The notes below the pieces were generated by a model, which had not been told where the DNA came from, ran no database searches, and saw nothing but the letters and a program-made list of their open reading frames with translations. DNA of 23,851 nucleotides from the NCBI GenBank assembly GCA_003446335.1, contig DMAZ01000170.1:1-23851 (forward strand), given 5' to 3'. The position numbers and the translations under genes were made by a program. The stretch comes from Lachnospiraceae bacterium. Lineage in GTDB: Bacteria; Bacillota_A; Clostridia; Lachnospirales; Lachnospiraceae. Below are positions 1 through 7,560 of the stretch, piece by piece (within the stretch, counting starts at the first letter, position 1; each line of letters opens with the position of its first letter).

Positions 1-1487
1 CCACCCATGTCGATGGACATCATGCCGCCGACGATTGCGCCGAGAAGTACCAGGTTGGATGTTCCCATGCCGTTCAGGACATTGGTCATTGCTGTATTGA
101 TGAACGCGAAGATCGGGTTGACCGTGAACATGATCACACCGATTGCAAGGATACCGATCAGCGGATAAAGCAGTACCGGCTTGATACCTTCCAGAGAATC
201 CGGAAGCTTGTCGCAAGCGCCTTCCAGCCACTTAACAAAGAAGCCGGCCGCAAAACCTGCGAACAGAGCGCCGAGGAAACCGCCGCCGACAGCAGCGCCG
301 CCGTTCAGCCATCCCCAGTTATAACCTGCGTTTGCAAGAGTACCGCCTACGAAACCGACTGCAAGACCGGGTCTGTCAGCGATAGCCATGGCGATATAGC
401 CTGCAAGGATCGGAAGCATGAAGCCAAATGCGTCACCACCGACCTGCTTGAAGAAGTGAGCTGCCGGTGTAGCGACACCGAAGTCAGCACCTGCATCCGG
501 AGCGAGGAAACCGTCGATCAGGAATGCGATCGCGATCAGAATACCACCGCCGACAACGAACGGAAGCATGTGGGAAACACCGTTCATGAGGTACTTGTAG
601 AAGGAAGCGCCTACGCCCTGTCCTTCACTGCCGGAAGCGGATGCTGCCGGAGCGGAACCGTCGAGGATCGGAGCTTCGTTGTTCATGATCTTGTTGATAA
701 GTTCTTCCGGCTTATTGATACCTGCGGATACAGATGTCTGATAAACCTGCTTGCCGCCGAAGCGTGCAAGATCGATCGTCTTGTCAGCTGCAATGATGAT
801 ACCCTTGGCATTGGCAATTTCCTCAGCCGTAAGGACGTTCTTCGCACCAACAGACCCCTGTGTCTCAGCTTTCAGCTTGAGGCCCATCTCAGCAGCCTTC
901 TTCTCAAGAGCTTCCGCTGCCATGTATGTATGAGCAATACCTGTCGGGCAGGCTGTGATCGCAAGAATATCATAGCCCTGGGATACACCGGATGCTGCCG
1001 CAGCTTCTTTAGCATCCTCTTCTGCCAGTTTCTCACTCTCTGCCTTGTCAACGATAGAACGGAACTCTTCTACTGTCTTGGCATTTCTGAGAGAATCTGT
1101 GAAGTCGTCATCCATAAGGAGCATGGACAGACGGGAAAGTACTTCCAGATGTACATTCTCCTTGGTATTCGGAGCTGCAATCAGGAAAATGATGTTGGAC
1201 GGTTCTCCGTCCGGTGCCTCGTAATCTACGCCGTTCGGGAGTGTCATAGCTGCAAGGCCGGGAGCCTTAACAGCGTCAGTCTTAGCGTGCGGGATCGCGA
1301 TACCGTCACCGATACCTGTTGTGCTCTCCTGCTCACGGGCAATGACAGCAGCCTTATATTTTGCTTTGTCAGAAATATTGCCCTCTTTTGCCATGAGGTC
1401 TACCATCTGGTCGATGGCATCCATCTTGTTTTTTGCGCTTCCGCCGAGCTTAATGCCTTCCGGTTTCAGCAGATCTGTAATTCTCAT
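1..1487 (-). CDS. fruA: PTS fructose transporter, fused IIA-IIB-IIC (partial, C-terminus outside window)
   Basis: Fructose-specific phosphotransferase permease that imports fructose and phosphorylates it to fructose-1-phosphate at the membrane. The visible 495 residues give three domains in order. IIA (about 1-150) has phospho-acceptor His67 in GIAIPHAKT. IIB (about 170-270) has phospho-Cys180 in TACPTGIAHTYMAAEAL. A hydrophobic IIC domain begins at about 300 and is cut by the window edge; full-length family members run to roughly 630 residues. I chose ATG 1487 because AGGAGG at 1495-1500 sits 7 nt from it; an in-frame ATG at 1493 is only one base from that site. A short Ala/Ser/Gly-rich linker joins IIB to IIC. 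It is the third gene of fruR-fruK-fruA, separated from fruK by a 153-nt gap with hairpins. The fructose assignment rests on the fruK neighbour as well as the domain order. Confidence 0.95.
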   Translation of the reverse strand, partial: MRITDLLKPEGIKLGGSAKNKMDAIDQMVDLMAKEGNISDKAKYKAAVIAREQESTTGIGDGIAIPHAKTDAVKAPGLAAMTLPNGVDYEAPDGEPSNIIFLIAAPNTKENVHLEVLSRLSMLLMDDDFTDSLRNAKTVEEFRSIVDKAESEKLAEEDAKEAAAASGVSQGYDILAITACPTGIAHTYMAAEALEKKAAEMGLKLKAETQGSVGAKNVLTAEEIANAKGIIIAADKTIDLARFGGKQVYQTSVSAGINKPEELINKIMNNEAPILDGSAPAASASGSEGQGVGASFYKYLMNGVSHMLPFVVGGGILIAIAFLIDGFLAPDAGADFGVATPAAHFFKQVGGDAFGFMLPILAGYIAMAIADRPGLAVGFVGGTLANAGYNWGWLNGGAAVGGGFLGALFAGFAAGFFVKWLEGACDKLPDSLEGIKPVLLYPLIGILAIGVIMFTVNPIFAFINTAMTNVLNGMGTSNLVLLGAIVGGMMSIDMG

Positions 1488-1517
1488 TCCCATTCCTCCT
1501 TATTTATAATTGACGCA

Positions 1518-1584
1518 ATCTGTAAACAGATCACGGCATTATCGCATGAATGCTTTCTTTAGGAACAGATGGTTGTTTCTAAAG
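1518..1584 (-). promoter_or_regulatory. Cluster of three inverted repeats in the fruK-fruA gap
   Basis: The 153-nt gap between fruK and fruA holds an 11-bp inverted repeat with one mismatch (1557-1567 with 1574-1584, 6-nt loop), a 5-bp repeat (GCATT 1536-1540 with AATGC 1549-1553) and a perfect 6-bp repeat ATCTGT/ACAGAT (1518-1531, 2-nt centre). The stretch 1585-1625 is almost pure A/T. None of the hairpins is followed by a T-run in the transcription direction, so they are not ordinary terminators. They could be mRNA processing or stabilising hairpins or an internal regulatory site. A weak -10-like GATAAT (minus strand) lies nearby. Confidence 0.5.
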
Positions 1585-1640
1585 ATTTATATATAATTAT
1601 TTTATATATTTTTTATATTTTAGCAAGTGCTATCTTCTGC

Positions 1641-2558
1641 TCAGGCGTCAATTACAGGAAGTTTTTCCAGAAGAGCTTCCACCTCAGGTCTTGTTGCAAG
1701 ATCCGGTGAGAAAGCACTTGCAGAGCCTGTGCACAGACCCATGCGGAACGCTTTCATATAGTCATTGGTTTCGATCATACCGGTTACGAATCCGGCGACC
1801 ATGGAGTCACCGGCTCCGACTGAATTCACGACAGTACCCTTCGGAGCGGGGCTCTTAAATACATCGCCTTTTTCGGAGATGAATACTGCGCCTTCACCGG
1901 CCATGGATATGAGTACGTTGCGCGCGCCCTCTTCCTGAAGCTTCTTAGCATAAGGTATTACTTCATCCTGGGTCTTAAGTGTAACGCCGTAGATGTCGCC
2001 AAGTTCGTGATTATTCGGTTTGATCAGGAACGGATGATACTTCAATACATTCACAAGAAGAGCGCGCTCAGCATCTACTACGATATCAATGCCGCGGCCA
2101 TCCAGTCTGGACATGATCCTCTCATACATATCGCCCGGAAGTGTATTCGGTACACTGCCGGAAATGATAAGAATATCGCCCGCCTTAAGATTGTCGAGCT
2201 GAGCGTAAAGAGCTTCAATGTTCGCTTCGGAAATCTTTGGGCCCTGTCCGTTGATCTCAGATTCCTCGTTGGATTTCACTTTAACATTGATTCTGGAAAG
2301 ACCTTCCTCCGCTTCGATGAAATCGGATGCAACACCGAATTTTTCCAGTCTCGCAGCTATCTCACGTCCTGTGAAACCAGCCATAAATCCGAGAGCAGTG
2401 CTCTCATGTCCGAGGTTCTTCAGCACAATCGATACATTGATTCCTTTGCCTCCCGGAAGGATATTCTCGTAATATGTACGATTAATCACACCCAGTCGAA
2501 GATTCTCGACTCTGATAATGTAATCCAGAGACGGATTGAATGTTACTGTGTAAATCAT
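1641..2558 (-). CDS. fruK: 1-phosphofructokinase
   Basis: Phosphorylates fructose-1-phosphate with ATP to fructose-1,6-bisphosphate in the cytoplasm, the step after FruA uptake. The 305-residue length is normal for the PfkB/ribokinase family. The first PfkB signature is at about 36-50 (GGKGINVSIVLKNLG) and the second is GAGDSMVAG at 248-256, with catalytic base Asp251. The N-terminus MIYTVTFNPSLDY is typical of the 1-phosphofructokinase/tagatose-6-phosphate kinase branch. The start is ATG 2558, with GGAGGTGG at 2562-2569 upstream. It overlaps the fruR stop as ATGA, so translation is probably coupled. A tagatose-6-phosphate kinase role is possible from sequence alone, but the FruA and FruR neighbours favour fructose. 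Confidence 0.95.
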   Translation of the reverse strand: MIYTVTFNPSLDYIIRVENLRLGVINRTYYENILPGGKGINVSIVLKNLGHESTALGFMAGFTGREIAARLEKFGVASDFIEAEEGLSRINVKVKSNEESEINGQGPKISEANIEALYAQLDNLKAGDILIISGSVPNTLPGDMYERIMSRLDGRGIDIVVDAERALLVNVLKYHPFLIKPNNHELGDIYGVTLKTQDEVIPYAKKLQEEGARNVLISMAGEGAVFISEKGDVFKSPAPKGTVVNSVGAGDSMVAGFVTGMIETNDYMKAFRMGLCTGSASAFSPDLATRPEVEALLEKLPVIDA

Positions 2559-3304
2559 TTTGCCACCTCCACTACGTTTTCGTATTTTTTATATTTTCTG
2601 TCCGACAGTTTTCCGGTAATCACCACCGCTTCATCGAATTGCGCAAAAGAAACCGGTGAAATGACCGAGAACTTACTTCGGTCACACAAAATATACCTCT
2701 TTTCCGTCTGCTCCATCGAGATCCGCTTTATCATGGCCTCGTTCTGGTCAGGCGTTGTAAATCCGCATTCCGGGGATGCTCCGTTCGTTCCCCAGAATCC
2801 AATGGTGAAATGAAGTTTTCTCAGATACTCGGCTGCCTCAACGCCGATAACGGCTTCGGTCGTTCCCTTGACTTCCCCACCCGTTAAAAAGACATGCAGG
2901 CCTTTTCTGACAAGCTTTCTTGCGTTTGTCAGAGAGTTGGTCACATACGTTGCCTTCTGCTCTTTTATGAAGTCTACCAGCATCTCTGTCGTAGTTCCCG
3001 CGTCTATATAAACATAATCGCCGGGTGCGATGAGCCTGGCAGCATACCTCGCAATGTCCATCTTTTCCTCGCTGTTAAGCAGGTATTTCTCATCCATTGA
3101 AAGGTCTTTACCGACATACTGTGTTTCGATACTGGTAGCGCCTCCGTGGACTTTGATCAGCTTTCCCATGGAATTCAGCTGTGTAAGATCCCTTCTGATC
3201 GTCGAAGCGGATACCCCGAGACGCTTCTCCAGTTCCGGAACAGATACTGCCTTTTCTCTCTCAACAAGTTCCAGTATTGTTCCCCAGCGTTCTTCTGTCA
3301 GCAT
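2555..3304 (-). CDS. fruR: DeoR-family transcriptional repressor of the fructose operon
   Basis: A 249-residue DeoR/GlpR-type regulator, the usual family length. The N-terminal winged helix-turn-helix (about 3-56) includes VSVPELEKRLGVSASTIRRDL at 20-40, with the recognition helix near 32-42, followed by the DeoR hallmark KVHGGA at 51-56. The C-terminal sugar-phosphate sensor domain has DAGTTT at 101-106, TNSL at 122-125, TGGEV at 141-145 and LCDRSKF at 206-212. In this family the inducer is a phosphorylated sugar, here presumably fructose-1-phosphate (inference from neighbours). It is first in the operon and its stop overlaps the fruK start. The ATG at 3304 has AAGGAG about 14 nt upstream, a long spacing, but an in-frame TGA shortly upstream excludes a longer form. 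Its promoter carries 10-bp repeats that are probably its own operator. Confidence 0.92.
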   Translation of the reverse strand: MLTEERWGTILELVEREKAVSVPELEKRLGVSASTIRRDLTQLNSMGKLIKVHGGATSIETQYVGKDLSMDEKYLLNSEEKMDIARYAARLIAPGDYVYIDAGTTTEMLVDFIKEQKATYVTNSLTNARKLVRKGLHVFLTGGEVKGTTEAVIGVEAAEYLRKLHFTIGFWGTNGASPECGFTTPDQNEAMIKRISMEQTEKRYILCDRSKFSVISPVSFAQFDEAVVITGKLSDRKYKKYENVVEVAK

Positions 3305-3339
3305 TTGAGCACGTCACACTCCTTTTCTTAACTGTTTAT

Positions 3340-3368
3340 ATATTACCATCACGCTCAATCATTTTCAA
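3340..3368 (-). promoter_or_regulatory. fruRKA promoter
   Basis: Read on the minus strand, TTGAAA (3363-3368), a 17-bp spacer and TAATAT (3340-3345) form a good sigma-A-type promoter, about 35 nt from the fruR start codon. The -35 element is built from one of the three tandem repeats, so a protein bound there would block RNA polymerase. Confidence 0.75.
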
Positions 3369-3386
3369 TCATTTTCAATCATGAAT
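3357..3386 (-). repeat. Three tandem 10-bp operator-like repeats (probable FruR operator)
   Basis: On the plus strand the unit AATCATTTTC is repeated exactly at 3357-3366 and 3367-3376, and a third copy (AATCATGAAT, 3377-3386) is degenerate at its end. The 10-bp period puts each copy on the same face of the helix. Repeats like this are known for DeoR-family operators. They overlap the -35 element of the fruR promoter, consistent with repression. Confidence 0.7.
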
Positions 3387-3620
3387 AAACACCAAAGTTT
3401 CCACACTGTTTTTGGTGAAAATGTTGAAAATACGGCAATAATTTCTATTCATTTGCATGTGTTTGATTATTTATGTCTTTTATGAACGTTTTCCGATGCT
3501 CATTTTTGCTCATTTTATCCGTCTAGTATTAAATGTTTAGTTAAGAATCAGTTTACTCTTTTTTTATAATATCTCACCCTGCCGGCTTAACGCTGAAAGC
3601 TTTGTCATATGCACTGAATA
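3387..3620. other. A/T-rich intergenic stretch upstream of the fru promoter
   Basis: There is no gene here. Recognisable items are a 7-bp inverted repeat CACCAAA/TTTGGTG (3390-3396 and 3411-3417, 14-nt loop) directly upstream of the operator repeats, and the tandem 10-bp repeat at 3497-3516 listed separately. No open frame with a ribosome site was found. The T-run followed by TATAAT at about 3556-3567 on the plus strand has no downstream gene to serve. Confidence 0.5.
3497..3516 (-). repeat. Perfect tandem 10-bp repeat, possible auxiliary FruR site
   Basis: TGCTCATTTT occurs twice in immediate succession (3497-3506 and 3507-3516). On the minus strand each unit reads AAAATGAGCA, sharing the AAAATGA core and the 10-bp period with the promoter-proximal repeats about 110-160 bp downstream. 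It may be a second operator. The link is by eye only. Confidence 0.4.
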
Positions 3621-3659
3621 GTGAAAGAAAAACGCCCGCAGGTACTGCCTGCAGGCGTT
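3621..3659 (-). terminator. Intrinsic terminator after hflX
   Basis: On the minus strand a GC-rich hairpin (AACGCCTGCAGG pairing with CCTGCGGGCGTT, short loop, 3631-3659) is followed directly by a T-rich run TTTTTCTTT. It lies about 40 nt past the hflX stop and separates the glmM-lipoprotein-hflX unit from the fructose operon. Confidence 0.88.
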
Positions 3660-3698
3660 CTCTTTTATGGTCTTTCGACACCCATACCGTAAAAGTAT

Positions 3699-4967
3699 TC
3701 ACAGAATACTCTTCATTATTTTTCCGTACAATGCTGCCGGTACCATCGCTTTTATGGCGATCCCCTCAGCCAGATACTCTTCAGAAATCATCTGTCCGTC
3801 GACATGGATCTGAGAAATCAGGCCCGCACCGGAATAGGGAATGACCGCATCCAGAAGTTTCTGGCTCTGAAGAAGAAAATCGGACAGTCCCCTGAGCAGA
3901 TCATCTATTCCCTCTCCCGTTTTCGCGGAAATCAGAAAAATGCGCTCGGCACGACGGTCTGTCATATGATTGCCGATGTCCGGATCAAATCTGTCGATCT
4001 TATTGAATAGCGTATAGACAGGTTTTCCCGCTGCCCCGAGTTCTCCGAGTGTATCATAGACGACTTCCATCTGCCGGTCCATCACAGGGCTGCACGAATC
4101 CACAACATGAAGAATAAGATCCGCGTAAGTGACCTCCTCCAGCGTACTTCTGAACGCATCGACCAGATGATGCGGCAGCTTTCTGATAAAGCCGACCGTA
4201 TCCGTCAGGAGGATCTGGTTCCCGTCCGGGAGATCCACTGCTCTGGTCGTGGGATCCAGTGTCGCAAAAAGCGCGTCTTCCTCCAGAACGCCCGCATCTG
4301 TCAGGTAGTTGAGCAGCGTGGACTTACCGGCATTGGTATATCCGACGATCGCTGCGACTTTCGGTCCTCTTCCGGATACTCTTTTGCTCCTGATGAGTTC
4401 TCTGTGCTTGATTACTTCAGCGAGCTCTTCTTTCAGAACAGAAATCCGCTTTCCGATCAGACGTCTGTCCATCTCCAGCTTTTTCTCGCCCGGTCCTCTC
4501 GTTCCTATACCGCCGCCCTGCCTTGAAAGTGCTTTTCCAAACCCGGAAAGCCTGGCAGATCTGTACCTCAGCTGCGCCAGCTCTACCTGGATCTTGCCTT
4601 CTGAGGTACGGGCTCTGCCCGCAAATATATCCAGGATCAGCGTCGTACGGTCTATAATTTTCACCTGCAGTTCATCTGCCAGGTTATTGTACTGAGCAGG
4701 AGTAAGTTCATCGTCGCATACGACGCATGTCACGCCGTCCATCTCTATCATTGCCGAAATCTCAGCTATCTTGCCTTTTCCGACATATGTCCCCGGATGT
4801 TTTGTCTCTCTGCCCTGAACGACGCGTCCTACACAGATTCCTCCGGCAGTACGCACGAGCTCGGCAAGTTCGTCGAGAGATTCCTCGCATTCTGCCTCAC
4901 TGCCTTCCCGCACGGCTACGAGCAATACCTTTTCCTGTTCTTTCCTGTTCTCTATCAACTCAGCCAT
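3699..4967 (-). CDS. hflX: GTPase HflX
   Basis: Ribosome-associated GTPase of the OBG-HflX family. In characterised bacteria it binds the 50S subunit and rescues or splits stalled and stress-damaged ribosomes. The 422 residues carry the N-terminal HflX domain (about 15-200), including its conserved glycine-rich segment GGGIGTRGPGEKKLEMDRR at 151-169. The G domain follows, with P-loop GYTNAGKS (209-216), DTVGF (256-260), NKID (322-325) and SAKTGEG (347-353). A C-terminal extension of about 50 residues follows the G domain. It is last in the probable operon glmM - TPR lipoprotein - hflX, 30 nt after the lipoprotein stop. ATG 4967 has only a weak ribosome site (AGGT about 8 nt upstream). Confidence 0.96.
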   Translation of the reverse strand: MAELIENRKEQEKVLLVAVREGSEAECEESLDELAELVRTAGGICVGRVVQGRETKHPGTYVGKGKIAEISAMIEMDGVTCVVCDDELTPAQYNNLADELQVKIIDRTTLILDIFAGRARTSEGKIQVELAQLRYRSARLSGFGKALSRQGGGIGTRGPGEKKLEMDRRLIGKRISVLKEELAEVIKHRELIRSKRVSGRGPKVAAIVGYTNAGKSTLLNYLTDAGVLEEDALFATLDPTTRAVDLPDGNQILLTDTVGFIRKLPHHLVDAFRSTLEEVTYADLILHVVDSCSPVMDRQMEVVYDTLGELGAAGKPVYTLFNKIDRFDPDIGNHMTDRRAERIFLISAKTGEGIDDLLRGLSDFLLQSQKLLDAVIPYSGAGLISQIHVDGQMISEEYLAEGIAIKAMVPAALYGKIMKSIL

Positions 4968-4997
4968 ATATCAGACCTGCCACACATCCCTCTGCGC

Positions 4998-6032
4998 TTA
5001 TCTGGTGCTTAAGAACTCATTTTCTCTCATTCCGGCCTCATCTGTGGGATATTTCTGTACAAATGCAGCCGCCTGCGCCTTCGCGGAATTCCAGTCCTTC
5101 AAATGCTCATAGACAATAATACGGTTATACATGAGGCCGCGGTCTGCCTCAGCATCACCGAGAGCCAGTCCCGCCTCAATGTTCGAAAGAGCGGATTCAT
5201 AGTTCTTCTCTTCCATATCACACATGGCCAGTCCGTTATATGCGGACGCAGCATTACTGCCGTTCAGAATATGTTCATTGAACATGGCCCTCGCATCCGC
5301 TGTAAGTCCCATGGAAAGATAAACTCTCCCCAGGAGCAGGATAGACTTGCCGTCACTCGGATCCTCATCCAGTGCGGATATCAGGTTCGTTTTGGACTCC
5401 TCATAATTCTGAAGATAATAATGAACGAGACCCTTGTTGTAATAATTTTTATCTGAATCGCTTACGATCTGCAGTGCCTTCTCAAGGAAGCTGCTTCCAT
5501 CGCCTTTCTTATCATGAGAAGCATAGACTTCATAAATATTTATGAACAGATCATAATCATTACTCAGTGTCGCCGCGCGGTCAAAATCCTCAGAAGCCTC
5601 CGAGGTCTTTCCCATATCCATATACAGTTTTCCCCGCAGATACAGAACATCCGGATCAGCATCTCTCGCGATGATGCCGTCGTAAATTTCCATGGCCTTG
5701 TCGCCCTCTCCGTGATGCTGTCTGCAGTAGGCAAGATAGAGCTCGACATCTTTCGTATAATCCGCGCTCTGAGACTCCACATAGAGAAGTGCCTTTTCAA
5801 AGGAAATGCACGCATCCGCGTACATTCCCTGAGCAATCTGGCAGATTCCCATACCGCGGTATCCTTCTGAGACATAACGGCCGGTCTCCACGACCTGAGC
5901 GTATATATCCTCCGCTTCCTCGTATTCTTCCGCCTCAAGCTTTTTTCCGGCTTCGGCGATCAGACCGGCCGATGATCCGCAGCCTGAAAGAAGGAACATA
6001 CCCGCAAGCAGTAAAATCAATACTTTCTTCAA
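4998..6032 (-). CDS. TPR-repeat lipoprotein
   Basis: Predicted surface lipoprotein of 344 residues made mostly of tetratricopeptide repeats. From the TTG at 6032 the protein begins MKKVLILLLAGMFLLSGC, a complete lipoprotein signal peptide with lipobox LSGC and lipidated Cys18. The mature part shows helical repeats of about 34 residues with the typical A/G-Y-F-A pattern (for example AEDIYAQVVETGRYVSEGYR and EASEDFDRAATLS), spanning nearly the whole chain. I chose TTG 6032 because GGAGG lies 6 nt upstream; the in-frame ATG at 6038 directly abuts that GGAGG. TPRs usually hold protein partners, so a scaffold or assembly role at the outer face of the membrane is plausible, but the specific function is unknown. 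It lies 15 nt after glmM and 30 nt before hflX. Confidence 0.88.
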   Translation of the reverse strand: MKKVLILLLAGMFLLSGCGSSAGLIAEAGKKLEAEEYEEAEDIYAQVVETGRYVSEGYRGMGICQIAQGMYADACISFEKALLYVESQSADYTKDVELYLAYCRQHHGEGDKAMEIYDGIIARDADPDVLYLRGKLYMDMGKTSEASEDFDRAATLSNDYDLFINIYEVYASHDKKGDGSSFLEKALQIVSDSDKNYYNKGLVHYYLQNYEESKTNLISALDEDPSDGKSILLLGRVYLSMGLTADARAMFNEHILNGSNAASAYNGLAMCDMEEKNYESALSNIEAGLALGDAEADRGLMYNRIIVYEHLKDWNSAKAQAAAFVQKYPTDEAGMRENEFLSTR

Positions 6033-6047
6033 TATCATCCTCCGATA

Positions 6048-7403
6048 TCAGTCAGTCGCAAGTCCTTCCTTATAGATCACTCTGACGACCTTATCCACCA
6101 TCTCATGGCATATCGAATTCGATCCGGCTTCCACCATTACGCGGATGAGCGGTTCCGTTCCGCTTTCACGGACCAGGATACGCCCATTTGTCCCAAGTTC
6201 TGCCGCAACTTCACTGACAGCAGCCTGAACAGCAGGATTCGCCTGAGCTTCCGCCTTATCGTAGACCCGGACATTTTTAAGGACCTGCGGATAGACTTTC
6301 ATTTCAGACGCAAGTGTGGAAAGCGGAAGTTTCCTGTCAAGCATTGTCTGCATGACCATCAGAGAAGTGAGGATGCCGTCACCGGTCGTCGCGTATTTGC
6401 TGAAAATAATATGACCGGACTGCTCTCCGCCGATCCGATACCCGTTGGCAAGCATATTCTCCGCGACATACTTGTCACCTACAGCTGTCTGTACATAACT
6501 TATGCCTTCCCTGTCCAGAGCCTTATAGAGTCCCAGATTGGACATGACAGTCGTAACGACCATGTTATCTTTCAGCTTGCCGTTCTCTTTCATGAACTTG
6601 CCGCAGACATACATAATATGATCGCCATTGATGATATTGCCCTGGTCATCGATGCACAGGCATCTGTCGGCATCACCGTCATATGCAAAGCCTACATCAA
6701 GGCCGTTATCCATGACGAAATTCTGCAGCGCTTCAATATGGGTAGAGCCGCATCCTCTGTTTATGTTCACTCCGTCCGGTGCATTGCCCATAACATAGGT
6801 CTTGGCACCGAGCGCATCGAATACGCTCTTGGCAATTGAAGACGCGCTTCCGTTCGCACAGTCGAGACCGACTCTCTTGGATTTAAAGCTGCGTGTTGGG
6901 ATAGAGATCAGATAACCGATATAGCGGTTTCTTCCTGCGGAAAAATCAATGGTACGACCGATACCTGCCCGGACCGCATACGGTATTTCTCCGATCTCGC
7001 CGTCAATATACGCTTCTATTTTCTCCTCGATCTCAGCCTCGATCTTCTGACCGTTCGAGCGCATGATCTTGATCCCGTTATCATAGAAAGGATTATGACT
7101 TGCGGAAATCATAATACCGCAGTCCATATTTTCTGTCCGAACGACATAAGAAACAGATGGGGTCGTTGTAACATGAAGCAGGTAAACATCCGCGCCCGAA
7201 GAAGTAAGACCGGCTGAAAGAGCATCCTCCAGCATGTAGCTGCTCCTTCTGGTATCTTTTCCGATCGCGATATGAGCCTTTCCATCCTCATGGAGCTGCC
7301 CGTAATACCATCCCAGATAACGTCCGACCTTAAAAGCTTTTTCCGCTGTAAGCGTCTTGTTGGCCTCACCTCTGAATCCGTCTGTACCAAAATATTTTCC
7401 CAT
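6048..7403 (-). CDS. glmM: Phosphoglucosamine mutase
   Basis: Converts glucosamine-6-phosphate to glucosamine-1-phosphate, an essential step towards UDP-GlcNAc for peptidoglycan. At 451 residues it matches GlmM length. Four alpha-D-phosphohexomutase motifs are present: the phosphoserine loop MISASHNPF with Ser102, the magnesium site DGDADR (242-247), the sugar-binding loop GGEQSGH (325-331, the GlmM form) and the phosphate-binding RESGTEP (412-418). An in-frame ATG further upstream (7454) would add 17 residues, but ATG 7403 has AGGAGG 9 nt upstream and begins MGKYFGTDGFRG, the normal GlmM N-terminus. It is first in a probable operon with the TPR lipoprotein and hflX, preceded by a 157-nt leader with inverted and direct repeats. 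Confidence 0.97.
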   Translation of the reverse strand: MGKYFGTDGFRGEANKTLTAEKAFKVGRYLGWYYGQLHEDGKAHIAIGKDTRRSSYMLEDALSAGLTSSGADVYLLHVTTTPSVSYVVRTENMDCGIMISASHNPFYDNGIKIMRSNGQKIEAEIEEKIEAYIDGEIGEIPYAVRAGIGRTIDFSAGRNRYIGYLISIPTRSFKSKRVGLDCANGSASSIAKSVFDALGAKTYVMGNAPDGVNINRGCGSTHIEALQNFVMDNGLDVGFAYDGDADRCLCIDDQGNIINGDHIMYVCGKFMKENGKLKDNMVVTTVMSNLGLYKALDREGISYVQTAVGDKYVAENMLANGYRIGGEQSGHIIFSKYATTGDGILTSLMVMQTMLDRKLPLSTLASEMKVYPQVLKNVRVYDKAEAQANPAVQAAVSEVAAELGTNGRILVRESGTEPLIRVMVEAGSNSICHEMVDKVVRVIYKEGLATD

Positions 7404-7560
7404 AATACTTTTCCTCCTCGACCCGGACAAAAAGACCCGGCTCTTTATTTTCAAGTCTTCTTCAAGAGAGCAGGATCTGCATACACCTTAATGACGAAGA
7501 CCTGTTACACCTTACTGAGTGCTCTCTTTCCTTTTAGCGGTGTCTTTACTGAATGACCGC
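7404..7560 (-). promoter_or_regulatory. glmM upstream region with inverted and direct repeats
   Basis: A perfect 9-bp inverted repeat AAGAGAGCA/TGCTCTCTT (7464-7472 and 7520-7528) encloses 47 nt. Inside it TACACCTT occurs twice (7482-7489 and 7506-7513). Closer to the gene GACCCGG is directly repeated (7420-7426 and 7434-7440), and AGCGGT/ACCGCT (7536-7541 and 7556-7561) reaches into the stop of the upstream gene. No T-run follows any stem, so no terminator is called. I could not recognise a convincing promoter or a known riboswitch. Confidence 0.45.

Noticed and set aside
456..1562. Long plus-strand open frame (368 codons) opposite fruA
   Set aside because: It is antisense to a clear PTS permease with intact His67 and Cys180 motifs, shows no recognisable domain, and its composition is what a shadow of a coding strand gives.
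3478..3500. Possible catabolite-response (cre) site near ATGAACGTTTTC
   Set aside because: Spacing inside the half-sites does not fit the cre consensus; two bases are missing.
7404..7454. N-terminal extension of GlmM by 17 residues
   Set aside because: The extension is basic and unlike GlmM. AGGAGG is correctly spaced only for ATG 7403.
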